Origin: Rhodanobacter sp.
GTDB lineage: Bacteria > Pseudomonadota > Gammaproteobacteria > Xanthomonadales > Rhodanobacteraceae
Direction of reading: 5' to 3'
NCBI GenBank assembly: GCA_027450005.1
Contig: DAIDKO010000071.1
Location: 1-33,872, forward strand
DNA length: 33,872 bases
Shown: positions 26,801 through 33,872 of the stretch, piece by piece
Position numbering within the stretch: position 1 is the first letter of the stretch
How the letters are laid out: the number at the start of each line of letters is the position of its first letter
Translations under genes and position numbers: made by a program
The notes under the pieces: generated by a model
Told to the model about the DNA's origin: nothing
What the model saw: only the letters and a program-made list of their open reading frames with translations
Databases searched by the model: none

Positions 26801-26944
26801 GCGATATCCGACGACCAGCCCGCATCGCGCAGGCCACAGGCCACGAGTATAGCCGCGCGTGTGCACCGTTCCGCGGCGATCGACCAATGCCGCCGCCTAT
26901 GCTTCGTCGCGAGCTTTCCAAGATCGAATGGCCGTCCAAAACCT

Positions 26945-27667
26945 TCAACCGTGCAGGTTGCGGAACTCGCGTTGCGTCATCCCCACGGTGGCCTTGAACT
27001 GCCGTTCGAACGGGTTGTGGTGGGTGAAGCCGCAGGCCAGGCCTATGTCGGCCGCGCTGCCGTCACCGCGCAACAGGCGCGTCGCCGCCTCGGTGCGCAA
27101 CTTGGTCAACGCCTGCTGTGGGGTGGGCTGGGACACCCGGCGGAAGTGCCGTCCCGGTTGCGCCACCGACAGCTCCGCCAGCCAGGCCAGCGCACTCACG
27201 CGCACGCCTTCGGCGTAGTGCCGCTGCAGGTATTCCATCGCACACGCCAGCCGCGGATACGTGGGGTGGCGGCCGTCGGGATGCGGCAGGTCGCGCGAGA
27301 TGCCGAGCACGCCGCACACCTCGCCACGCTGCCGATGCGGGTATTTGCAGGTGAGGCACCAGCCTGGTGCGCGGTTCGGCAGCAGGTGCACCTCCAGCTG
27401 GTTGGCGATGGCTTCGCCGGCCAACACGCGACGGTCCTGCGCGGCATGCGAGCTGCCCAGCGCAACGGGGAACAGCTCCGCCACGCTGTGCCCGATCACT
27501 TCCTCGCGCCGCTTCAGGCGCAGCCGGCGTACCAGGGTGAGGTTGGCGTGGGTGTAGCGCCCGGCCCGATCCTTCACGAAGAACACGACGTCGGGCAAGG
27601 CATCGAACAGCGTCTGCATGTCCTCGGCCGAGAGCTTCAGATCCCCGACACCTTCCCGCGATCGCAA
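26945..27667 (-). CDS. PAS-domain AraC-family transcriptional regulator
   Basis: The 240-residue protein has an N-terminal PAS sensor (about 12-125; VVFFVKDRAGRYTHAN, GHSVAELFP, GVLGISRDL) and a C-terminal AraC DNA-binding domain with two helix-turn-helix units (about 140-238; the second ends GFTHHNPFERQFKATVGMTQREFR). PAS sensing suggests an internal ligand or redox signal; the PAS has a WCLTCKYP pair of cysteines. The only in-frame starts are a TTG at 27667 and an ATG at 27619, because a TAG lies just upstream. It is divergent from the thioesterase gene across 184 bases, a plausible target. Confidence 0.85.
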   Translation of the reverse strand: MRSREGVGDLKLSAEDMQTLFDALPDVVFFVKDRAGRYTHANLTLVRRLRLKRREEVIGHSVAELFPVALGSSHAAQDRRVLAGEAIANQLEVHLLPNRAPGWCLTCKYPHRQRGEVCGVLGISRDLPHPDGRHPTYPRLACAMEYLQRHYAEGVRVSALAWLAELSVAQPGRHFRRVSQPTPQQALTKLRTEAATRLLRGDGSAADIGLACGFTHHNPFERQFKATVGMTQREFRNLHG

Positions 27668-27851
27668 GGAGATTCGCGCACGCTAGCAAAGGCCAAGGGC
27701 AGCAGTGGCGATTATGCGGAATTCCACATGGATGGACGGCGATCCATCGAAACCCGCGCACGGTCGGAAACGCTACTCGGCATGCGGGCAAACCGCCGCA
27801 TGGTCGGAGCGTACCGATCTACAATGCGGCCTGCCCCGCCATCCCGACGCC

Positions 27852-28310
27852 ATGAACGACTCCGCCGCCTCGTCCCTGCTCCGCTTCATCCGCGATGAGA
27901 TCCCGCTGGCCCGGGCGATGGATCTCGAACTGTTGGCCCACGACGCTGATCGGCTCGTGCTGCGCGCGCCGCTGGCGCCCAACGTCAACGACAAGGGTTG
28001 TGCCTTCGGCGGCAGCCTGGTGAGCTTGATGACCCTGGCTGGCTGGGGCCTGGTGGAGTTGGCACTGCGCAGGCACGACCAGGACTGCGACGTGTTCGTG
28101 GGCGAATCCACCGTGCGCTACCTGCAGCCGGTGTGGGCGGACTTCCACGCCGAGGCCCGGCTTGCACCGGACGCGGACTGGACCGTGTTCTTCGACACCC
28201 TGCAGGCGCGGGGCAAGGCGCGCATCGAAGTGGCATGCCAGGTGCCCGGCACGGATGGCAGGCCCGCAGCCACACTGGCGGCCCGTTTCGTCGCCAAACG
28301 CCGCAATTGA
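27852..28310 (+). CDS. hot-dog thioesterase (YiiD C-terminal type)
   Basis: The 152-residue product matches the putative thioesterase domain found at the C-terminus of YiiD/FabY-like proteins. It shows IPLARAMDLEL, the NVNDKGCAFGGSLVSLMTLAGWGL helix, and the strand VRYLQPVWADFHAEA. It probably hydrolyses acyl-CoA or acyl-ACP in the cytosol. The ATG at 27852 is chosen by homology; upstream in-frame residues look like translated promoter DNA. A TACAAT -10-like box lies at 27820-27825. A lipoprotein gene follows after 50 bases. Confidence 0.87.
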   Translation: MNDSAASSLLRFIRDEIPLARAMDLELLAHDADRLVLRAPLAPNVNDKGCAFGGSLVSLMTLAGWGLVELALRRHDQDCDVFVGESTVRYLQPVWADFHAEARLAPDADWTVFFDTLQARGKARIEVACQVPGTDGRPAATLAARFVAKRRN

Positions 28311-28360
28311 TACGCCAGGCGCTGCGCCGCAAAATGGAAGGATATCCGGGGAGAACCGCC

Positions 28361-28768
28361 ATGCGCCGCATCCTGTTACCGCTCGCCGCCGTTGTGCTGC
28401 TCGCCGGCTGTGCCCAGAAGGCACGCAGCGACAACCTGGTCGCCACGCTCGGCGCCTTTGGCAGCGCGGTGCGCTGGAACGGGCTGCAGGCCGCGCTGCA
28501 GTTCGTCGACCCCGCGGTGCTCAAGGCGCACCCGCCCACCGACTTCGACCTGCAGCGATACAAGCAGGTGCGCGTGAGTGATTACGACGACGGCGCCGGC
28601 CCGGTGCCACTGGGCAACGACGAGGTGCAGCAGACGGTGAAGATCAGCGTGATCAACATCCACACCCAAGTCGAACGCAGCTTCGTCGAGCGCCAGGTCT
28701 GGCGCTACGACGACAAGGCCAAGCACTGGTGGCTGGAGAGCGGCGTGCCAGACATCGACGGCGGCTGA
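28361..28768 (+). CDS. putative lipoprotein
   Basis: The 135-residue protein carries a lipoprotein signal (LLPLAAVVLLAGC, lipobox LAGC with Cys17), followed by an alpha/beta domain of about 115 residues with motifs RWNGLQAALQFVDP and KHWWLESGVPDI. The residue after Cys is Ala, which does not suggest inner-membrane retention, so outer-membrane targeting is likely. Similar uncharacterised lipoproteins occur in other Xanthomonadales. I cannot name a function. It is probably cotranscribed with the upstream thioesterase. Confidence 0.83.
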   Translation: MRRILLPLAAVVLLAGCAQKARSDNLVATLGAFGSAVRWNGLQAALQFVDPAVLKAHPPTDFDLQRYKQVRVSDYDDGAGPVPLGNDEVQQTVKISVINIHTQVERSFVERQVWRYDDKAKHWWLESGVPDIDGG

Positions 28769-28773
28769 ACCCG

Positions 28774-28779
28774 TATACT
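28774..28779 (+). promoter_or_regulatory. probable -10 box for the rhodanese-like gene (TATACT)
   Basis: TATACT lies 47 bases upstream of the ATG at 28827, in the short gap after the lipoprotein gene. The -35 region overlaps the end of that gene and is not well conserved. Confidence 0.4.
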
Positions 28780-28826
28780 CAGCAGTTTGACCGTAACGGC
28801 GCGCCCTTCGCGCCGGTGGAACCGAC

Positions 28827-29273
28827 ATGCACGATTTCCTGCACAAGCTGCCCCAGTTCATCGGCAACCATGTGGCGCTGGCCGTACTGTTCGCGATCCT
28901 GCTCGCCGGCCTGATCGTGGTGCAGGTCAGCCTGCTGTTCAGCAAGGTCAAGGAATTGACCCCCGGCGGCCTGACCCACCTGATCAACCGCGACAACCCG
29001 CTGCTGATCGACCTCTCGGCCATCGCCGACTACGAGAAGATGCACGTGCCCGGCGCCCGCCACGTTCTGATGAGCCAGTTCGACCCCGAGCACAAGGACT
29101 TGGCCAAGGCCAAGGAGCTGCCGGTGGTGGTGATGGACAAGGACGGCCGCGGCAACTCGGCCAAGGCCGCGCAGCGGCTGGTCAAGGCCGGCTTCCTCAA
29201 GGTCTACACGCTGGGCGGCGGCGTGCTGTCGTGGCACGCGGCACAGCTGCCGGTGGCGAAGGGCAAGCAGTAG
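28827..29273 (+). CDS. membrane-anchored rhodanese-like protein lacking the active-site cysteine
   Basis: The 148-residue protein has an N-terminal membrane helix (about residues 16-37) and a single rhodanese domain (about 45-145; LLIDLSAIADYEKMHVPGARH, KVYTLGGGVLSW), the layout of YibN. The active-site loop, where catalytic rhodaneses have C-x-x-G-x-x-S, reads MDKDGRGNSAKAA (residues 103-115). The whole protein contains no cysteine. It therefore cannot form a persulfide and is probably a binding or regulatory module. The usual neighbours grxC and secB are absent. It converges with the reductase gene, with stops 3 bases apart. Confidence 0.9.
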   Translation: MHDFLHKLPQFIGNHVALAVLFAILLAGLIVVQVSLLFSKVKELTPGGLTHLINRDNPLLIDLSAIADYEKMHVPGARHVLMSQFDPEHKDLAKAKELPVVVMDKDGRGNSAKAAQRLVKAGFLKVYTLGGGVLSWHAAQLPVAKGKQ

Positions 29274-29276
29274 CCG

Positions 29277-30326
29277 CTACGGATGGATGCCGGCCCTGGC
29301 GGCCACGATGCGCGCCAGCACGTCCGGGGCGTAGTCGAACGAGTCGTAGTAAAGCCGCTCTTCCGGCAACCCAGCCGTCACGAATCGGTGGCGCGCCACC
29401 TCGATCATCGCGGGCGGCCCGCTCATGTAGACGTCGTGCCCGGCGAGGTCGGCATGGTCGGCCAGCACCGCCTCGTGCGCCAGGCCCACGCGCAGGCCTG
29501 AGGCCCGCCCCTCCTCCGACAACACCGCGTGGAAGCGCAGGTGCCGCGCCTGCCGCTGCCATTGCCCGATCAGAGGCAGCAGGTACAGGTCGGCCTCGCG
29601 GCGCACGCCCCAGTAAACGTCCATCGCACGACGGGTGCCCAGTTCGATGAAGTGCTCGACGATGGCCTTCACCGGGGCGATACCGGTGCCGCCGGCGACG
29701 AAGATCATCGGCCGTTCCGAATCCTCGCGCGCCACGAAGGTGCCCAGCGGCGCCTCGATCCGCAGCAGGTCTCCCACTGCCAGCCCGCCGGCCACGTGCG
29801 AGGTGAAGCCGCCGCCGGCGACATGCCGCACGTGCAGCTCGATCAGGCCATCCACCTGTGGCCCGTTGGCGATCGAGAACGGCCGGCGCCGCCCCTCATC
29901 CAGCAGCACGTCGAGGTATTGCCCTGGCAGCCATTGCAAGCGCGGCTCGCCCTCGGCGGGCTGCAGGTAGAGGCCGGTCACCTCGGACGCCAGCAGGCGC
30001 TTGCCGACCACGCGCACGTCGAGCTGGCGGCGCGCGATGTCCTCCACCGAGGCCACTTCTCGCGCCTCGAGCAACAGGTTGCTGGCAGGCACCGCCTGGC
30101 ACAGCAACACGGCGCGGTGCGAGCGCTCGTCCGCGTCCAGCGCCAGCGGCGGGTTGCGCGGGTACTCGCAGCGGCCGGCCAGCAAGGTGGCCTTGCAGCT
30201 GCCGCAGACGCCCGAGCGGCACGAATACGGCAGCGCGATGCCGGCACGCTGCGCAGCCTCCAGCACAGTTTCGTCCACGGCCACGTCGAAGCGCCGGCCG
30301 GTGTTTTTGAGGGTGACGGTGTACAC
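29277..30326 (-). CDS. 2Fe-2S ferredoxin-FAD-NAD(P)H reductase (AscD/phenol hydroxylase reductase type)
   Basis: The 349 residues fuse a plant-type 2Fe-2S ferredoxin (Cys36, Cys41, Cys44 and Cys76; YSCRSGVCGSC) to a flavin domain (RRPFSIANGP) and a nicotinamide domain (VAGGTGIAPVKAI, YMSGPPAMIE). It would pass electrons from NAD(P)H to a partner oxygenase or dehydrase. The closest named relatives are CDP-6-deoxy-delta-3,4-glucoseen reductases, but no sugar-dehydrase or oxygenase partner is nearby, so the partner is unknown. The start is a GTG at 30326 (MYTVTLKN). It is divergent from the second thioesterase across 63 bases. Confidence 0.9.
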   Translation of the reverse strand: MYTVTLKNTGRRFDVAVDETVLEAAQRAGIALPYSCRSGVCGSCKATLLAGRCEYPRNPPLALDADERSHRAVLLCQAVPASNLLLEAREVASVEDIARRQLDVRVVGKRLLASEVTGLYLQPAEGEPRLQWLPGQYLDVLLDEGRRRPFSIANGPQVDGLIELHVRHVAGGGFTSHVAGGLAVGDLLRIEAPLGTFVAREDSERPMIFVAGGTGIAPVKAIVEHFIELGTRRAMDVYWGVRREADLYLLPLIGQWQRQARHLRFHAVLSEEGRASGLRVGLAHEAVLADHADLAGHDVYMSGPPAMIEVARHRFVTAGLPEERLYYDSFDYAPDVLARIVAARAGIHP

Positions 30327-30389
30327 CCGCGCATTGTCGCCGCGATGGCCCAGGTCCGACAATGCGGTTTTCCGTAGGCAACGACCATC

Positions 30390-30830
30390 ATGGGCATCTG
30401 GCAGCAGGACACCGATCTGGCACGCATCAACGACTGGAGCGCCAACACGCTGATGCAGGCGCTGGGCATCCGCATCACCGGCGTGGGCGAGGACTGGCTG
30501 CGCGGCACCATGCCGGTGGACGCCCGCACCCATCAGCCCTACGGCCTGCTGCACGGCGGCGCCTCGGTAGCGCTGGCGGAAACGCTGGGCAGCACCGCCG
30601 CCATGCTGACGCACGATCCCGCACGGTTCCGCGCGGTGGGCCTGGAGATCAACGCCAACCACGTGCGCGGCGTGCGCGAGGGCATGGTCACCGGCACCGC
30701 GAAGGCGCTGCATCTCGGCCGCAGCACCCAGGTCTGGGAAATCCGCATCGAGGACGAGCGCCAGAAGCTGGTGTGCATGTCGCGCATCACCATGGCGGTG
30801 GTGCCAGCTGAGGCAGTGGCGTCGCGTTGA
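30390..30830 (+). CDS. PaaI/MenI-type hot-dog acyl-CoA thioesterase
   Basis: The 146-residue protein has the single hot-dog fold of the PaaI/YdiI group. The signature HGGASVALAETLGS contains the catalytic Gln/Glu-type helix; ITGVGEDWLRGTMPVD and INANHVRGVREG flank it. It likely hydrolyses aromatic or medium-chain acyl-CoA in the cytosol. The ATG at 30390 is preceded by a weak ACGA site. Its stop overlaps the next start (TTGA), so it is translationally coupled to srkA. Confidence 0.9.
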   Translation: MGIWQQDTDLARINDWSANTLMQALGIRITGVGEDWLRGTMPVDARTHQPYGLLHGGASVALAETLGSTAAMLTHDPARFRAVGLEINANHVRGVREGMVTGTAKALHLGRSTQVWEIRIEDERQKLVCMSRITMAVVPAEAVASR

Positions 30831-31771
30831 ACGCCGCCCCCTACGCCAGCCTCACGCCCGATCGGGTGCTCGACGCCGTGGGCGCCTGCGGCCTGTGGCC
30901 GGACGGCCGCCTGCTCGTACTCAACAGCTACGAGAACCGCGTATGGCAGGTCGGCATCGAGGATGCACCGCCGGTCATCGCGAAGTTCTACCGGCCAGGC
31001 CGCTGGAGCGACGCGGCCATCCTCGAGGAGCACGCCTTCGCGCAGGAGCTGGCCGACGATGACGTGCCGATGGTTGCGCCGCTGGTGTTCGAGGGCCGCA
31101 GCCTGCTGCACCACGGCGGCTTCCGCTACGCGCTGGCGCCGCGGCACGGCGGCCGCGCGCCGGCGCTGGAATCGCGCGAACAGTTGGAGTGGCTTGGCCG
31201 CCTGCTCGCGAGGCTGCACGCGGTGGGCACACGACAGTCGTTCGCGCACCGCGACACGCTGGATCGCCTGACGATGATCGCGCAGCCGATGCAGGCCGTA
31301 CTCGCTTCATCCCTGCTGCCGGCACACCTGCACGGCGGCTACCGCAACGCGGCGCATCGGCTGGATGCGACCGTCGCCGCGCGCCTCGACGCCGTCGGCC
31401 CCGTGCGTAGCCTGCGCCTGCACGGCGACTGCCATCCCGGCAACATCCTGTGGACCGACGCCGGCCCGCACTTCATCGACCTCGACGACGCGCGCATGGG
31501 CCCGGCGGTGCAGGACCTGTGGATGCTCGCCAGCGACGACGCGGCGATGCAGGCGCTGCTGGACGGCTACGCCCAGCTACGCGACTTCGACCAGGCGGAA
31601 CTCGCGCTGGTGCCCGCGCTGCGTGCGATGCGCCAGCTGCACTATGCCGGCTGGATCGCCCAGCGCTGGCACGATCCCGCCTTCCCCGCCGCGTTCCCGT
31701 TCGCGGCCGAGGCGCGCTGGTGGGACGAGCACATCGCCGACCTGCACGAGTTGGCCGACGCGCTGGAGTGA
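30827..31771 (+). CDS. srkA: stress-response kinase A (SrkA/YihE)
   Basis: SrkA is an aminoglycoside-phosphotransferase-fold Ser/Thr kinase that counters stress-induced death programmes in E. coli. The 314 residues show the N-lobe (YENRVWQVGIEDAPPVIAKFYRPGRW, Lys in the ATP pocket), the catalytic LHGDCHPGNILW loop and the metal-binding FIDLDDARMGP motif. It starts at TTG 30827, overlapping the thioesterase stop by 4 bases. E. coli srkA is followed by dsbA; here a small membrane protein follows instead. Confidence 0.93.
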   Translation: MNAAPYASLTPDRVLDAVGACGLWPDGRLLVLNSYENRVWQVGIEDAPPVIAKFYRPGRWSDAAILEEHAFAQELADDDVPMVAPLVFEGRSLLHHGGFRYALAPRHGGRAPALESREQLEWLGRLLARLHAVGTRQSFAHRDTLDRLTMIAQPMQAVLASSLLPAHLHGGYRNAAHRLDATVAARLDAVGPVRSLRLHGDCHPGNILWTDAGPHFIDLDDARMGPAVQDLWMLASDDAAMQALLDGYAQLRDFDQAELALVPALRAMRQLHYAGWIAQRWHDPAFPAAFPFAAEARWWDEHIADLHELADALE

Positions 31772-31844
31772 CCGACCGCGCGAATGACGGCGCGCATGTC
31801 GCGCCGATAACCTAAGCTTCCGTTTTCCCCAGCGAGACCACCGC

Positions 31845-32279
31845 GTGCGCACCATCCTGTTCCGCCTGATCGGCATCTTCGAAGTGGCCGGCGGCTGCTA
31901 CGGCATGATCCTGATGCTCTACCGCCTGCTGCCGTTCCGCGCGGGCGACAGCGTGCTCGCGCTGATCGGGCTGGCCCTGTATGCCTTCGTGCTGGTGTCG
32001 GGCGTGCTGCTGCTGGAGAACGACGCGCGCGGCGTGCGCTGGTCGAGCTGGGCGCAGCTGCTGCAACTGCCGTTGATCGCCACGCCGCTGTTCACCTACG
32101 CGCTGTACTGCGGCGGCTACGTCAACGTGTTCGCCACGCTGCACCTGCCGCCGCACCTGGAGCTGGCATGGCACTTCGGCTGGCAGGCTTTCCGGCTCGC
32201 CGTCGGCGAGCGGGTCGCCGCGCACCTTGGCATCAACCTGCTGGCGCTGCTTTCGTGGCTGGTGCTGAAGCTGCGTTGA
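31845..32279 (+). CDS. small four-helix membrane protein
   Basis: The 144-residue product has about four hydrophobic helices (near residues 8-27, 36-58, 68-88 and 123-141) and no recognised domain. It starts at a GTG at 31845 with a GCGAGA site upstream. A TAACCTAAGCTT stretch 25-35 bases upstream could hold a -10 box. I do not recognise the family or a function. It converges with the histidine kinase, with 18 bases between stops. Confidence 0.78.
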   Translation: MRTILFRLIGIFEVAGGCYGMILMLYRLLPFRAGDSVLALIGLALYAFVLVSGVLLLENDARGVRWSSWAQLLQLPLIATPLFTYALYCGGYVNVFATLHLPPHLELAWHFGWQAFRLAVGERVAAHLGINLLALLSWLVLKLR

Positions 32280-32297
32280 GCCCGGCCGGCCGAGCGA

Positions 32298-33581
32298 TCA
32301 GGTGAACACGATGCTGGCGATGGCACCGTTGGTGTCGGCGCGGGGACGCATCGACCCCTCCCAGCCGTACAGCTCGCACAGCCGGCGCACGATGGCGAGC
32401 CCCAGGCCCGCGCCGCTGCCACCCGCACCTTCGCCGCGCACGCCGCGCTGGAACAGGCGCTCGGCGTCCTCCGGCTTGATGCCGGGGCCGGTATCGATGA
32501 CCTCGATGCGGCCCGCGCCCACTTCCACGCGCACCGTGCCCTCCAGCGTGTACTTGATCGCGTTGCCGATCAGGTTGGTCAGCGCCACCGACAGCACCGA
32601 GGCCGGGGCGTTCACGCTGAGCGGCTCGCGCGCCTCCAGCTCGATTTCCAGCGGCTTGCCGCGCACCTGCGGGCGCTGGCTCTCGATCACGTCGGCGGCG
32701 ACCTTGGCCACCTCGGTGGTTTCGCCGCGGGTCGGGCCGCGCCGCTCGGCACGCGACAGCAGCAACAAGGCCTCGATCAGCTCGGTGGCCTGGCGCGAGG
32801 CGCGCTCGATGCGCTTCAGGCGCTCGGCCAGCTTGGGCGTGAGGTCCGGGGACCCCTGCAGCAGTTCGGTCGTGCTGGCGATCACCGCCAGCGGCGTGCG
32901 CAGCTCATGGCTGACGTCGGAATTGAACTCGCGGTCGCGTGCAACCATCGCGGTGAGCCGCGCCGAATAGTCGTCCAGCGCCTGCGCCAGCTCGCCCACC
33001 TCGTCGTCAGCGAAATGCTGCGCCAGCGGCTCTGCCTTGCCGGCCTTGCGGAAATCGCGGATGCGCTGTGCCAGCGACGTCACTGGCTTGAGCACCTTGC
33101 GCGAGAGCCACAGGCCGATGGCCAGCGAGAGCAGGCTGAAAAGCAGTACCACTGCAAACAGTGAAGTCACCAGCTGGCGCTTGCCCAGTTCTTCGCGACC
33201 GACGTCGTAACGCACGAAACCGATGATGCCGTCCTTGCGCCGCACCGCCAGTTTGTAGTGGCGCACCGCGCCGCTGGCGTCGGCCTCGGTGATGTCGTGC
33301 ACGCCTGTGCCAAGGCTTTGCCAGGACAAGGGCATCTTGTAGAGCGTGCGGTCGCTCTTGATCCACGCCTGGATCAATTCCGAGCTGACTGGCTGATCCG
33401 GGTGTGCGATCACCTTGTCGACCGCCTGGTCTACGTCGTGCTGCAACGCCGACACCACCAACTGGTCCTCGACCTTGGCGCGTACGTACAACGAGGCCAC
33501 AGCGAACAACGCGCTTAGGCCGAAGCCGAACAGCGCGAAGGAGAGGACGAGGCGGAATCGGAGCTTTCGGCGGGACTGCAT
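32298..33581 (-). CDS. two-component sensor histidine kinase
   Basis: The 427-residue inner-membrane kinase has two membrane helices (about 11-32 and 141-160) around a ~105-residue periplasmic sensor. A HAMP linker follows, then the phospho-acceptor His225 (SDVSHELRTPLAVIAS) and an ATPase domain (N-box NLIGNAIKYT, DTGPGIKPEDAE, GSGAGLGLAIV). The sensor shows no recognised ligand site and the stimulus is unknown. Its ATG overlaps the response-regulator stop (TGATG), so the pair is coupled. Confidence 0.92.
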   Translation of the reverse strand: MQSRRKLRFRLVLSFALFGFGLSALFAVASLYVRAKVEDQLVVSALQHDVDQAVDKVIAHPDQPVSSELIQAWIKSDRTLYKMPLSWQSLGTGVHDITEADASGAVRHYKLAVRRKDGIIGFVRYDVGREELGKRQLVTSLFAVVLLFSLLSLAIGLWLSRKVLKPVTSLAQRIRDFRKAGKAEPLAQHFADDEVGELAQALDDYSARLTAMVARDREFNSDVSHELRTPLAVIASTTELLQGSPDLTPKLAERLKRIERASRQATELIEALLLLSRAERRGPTRGETTEVAKVAADVIESQRPQVRGKPLEIELEAREPLSVNAPASVLSVALTNLIGNAIKYTLEGTVRVEVGAGRIEVIDTGPGIKPEDAERLFQRGVRGEGAGGSGAGLGLAIVRRLCELYGWEGSMRPRADTNGAIASIVFT

Positions 33582-33872
33582 CAGGCCTGGACTGCCTCGG
33601 GTTCGACCATGCGGTAGCCGATGCCGTGCCGCGTATGGATCAGCGGCTTGTCAAAGGGCTTGTCGATGGCCGCGCGCAGGCCATGGATGTGCACGCGCAG
33701 GGAGTCGGAATCGGGCAGTTCCTCACCCCAAACCTTCTGCTCCAGGTCCTGCCGCGTCACCACCGAGGGGCTGGCTTCCATCAGCGCCTGCAGTAGCTTG
33801 AGGCCGATCGGATTGAGCTGGATCGCCTTGCCGGCGCGGTTCACCGTGAGCGTGTCCAGGTTGAAGGTGAGG
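33581..33872 (-). CDS. OmpR-type response regulator, C-terminal DNA-binding part only
   Basis: The frame enters from the right edge and covers about 97 residues of a winged-helix OmpR/PhoB output domain. It includes GLKLLQALMEASPSVVTRQD, SLRVHIHGLRAAIDKP and the wing IHTRHGIGYRMVEP. The receiver domain lies outside the window. It is the partner of the adjacent kinase. The GTG at 33844 is internal, not the real start. Confidence 0.92.
   Translation of the reverse strand, partial: LTFNLDTLTVNRAGKAIQLNPIGLKLLQALMEASPSVVTRQDLEQKVWGEELPDSDSLRVHIHGLRAAIDKPFDKPLIHTRHGIGYRMVEPEAVQA

Noticed and set aside
8944-31822. CTAAGCTT sequence shared at 8945 and 31812 as a repeated regulatory motif
   Set aside because: Two copies of a short word near promoters; TAAGCT may simply be a -10 box in each case.

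Overview
The window is about 33.9 kb of GC-rich chromosomal DNA from a gammaproteobacterium of the order Xanthomonadales. Gene content and order (groES, dsbD, aroQ-accB-accC-prmA, fis-purH, polA, uvrD, an rpfG-rpfC-rpfF cluster for diffusible signal factor (DSF), hemD-hemX-hemY) fit the Rhodanobacteraceae (Rhodanobacter, Dyella, Luteibacter, Frateuria) better than Xanthomonas itself. This placement is inferred from gene order and remembered protein sequences, not from a database search. Nearly all of the DNA is ordinary, densely packed chromosome. There is no prophage, insertion sequence, CRISPR array, tRNA or rRNA that I can see.

Left part (1-9.0 kb). The first ~277 bases are a plus-strand Pro/Ala-rich coding fragment. 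It is fused head-on to the first 23 codons of groEL on the minus strand, so groEL is broken; this is either a rearrangement or a chimeric contig end. groES follows on the minus strand under a clear CIRCE/HrcA operator. On the plus strand come cutA, an EamA transporter, the envelope thiol-reduction pair dsbD-tlpA, and the fatty-acid-synthesis genes aroQ-accB-accC. A low-GC gene of unknown function with a CxCCGxC motif is wedged between accC and prmA.

Middle part (9.0-19.1 kb). A zinc-ribbon/DUF3426 membrane protein, fis, purH, a frameshifted GNAT acetyltransferase, a DUF2782 protein (minus strand) and polA follow. polA carries a repeat-like in-frame insert in its interdomain linker. Downstream of polA lies a three-stem-loop candidate small RNA with C-rich loops and a strong intrinsic terminator. 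Its position and shape match Xanthomonas sX13. A small two-helix membrane protein and uvrD follow.

Signalling part (19.1-23.4 kb). rpfG (HD-GYP response regulator), rpfC (hybrid sensor kinase) and the convergent rpfF (DSF synthase) form a complete produce-sense-respond circuit. RpfF makes the fatty-acid signal, RpfC senses it and relays phosphate to RpfG, and RpfG degrades cyclic di-GMP. The stop codons of rpfC and rpfF abut without a gap. rpfB and rpfH are not here.

Right part (23.6-33.9 kb). The minus-strand operon hemD-hemX-hemY is followed by a PAS-AraC regulator, a hot-dog thioesterase, a lipoprotein, a cysteine-free rhodanese-like membrane protein, a ferredoxin-flavin reductase, a second hot-dog thioesterase overlapping srkA, a small membrane protein, and a two-component system whose response regulator runs off the right edge.
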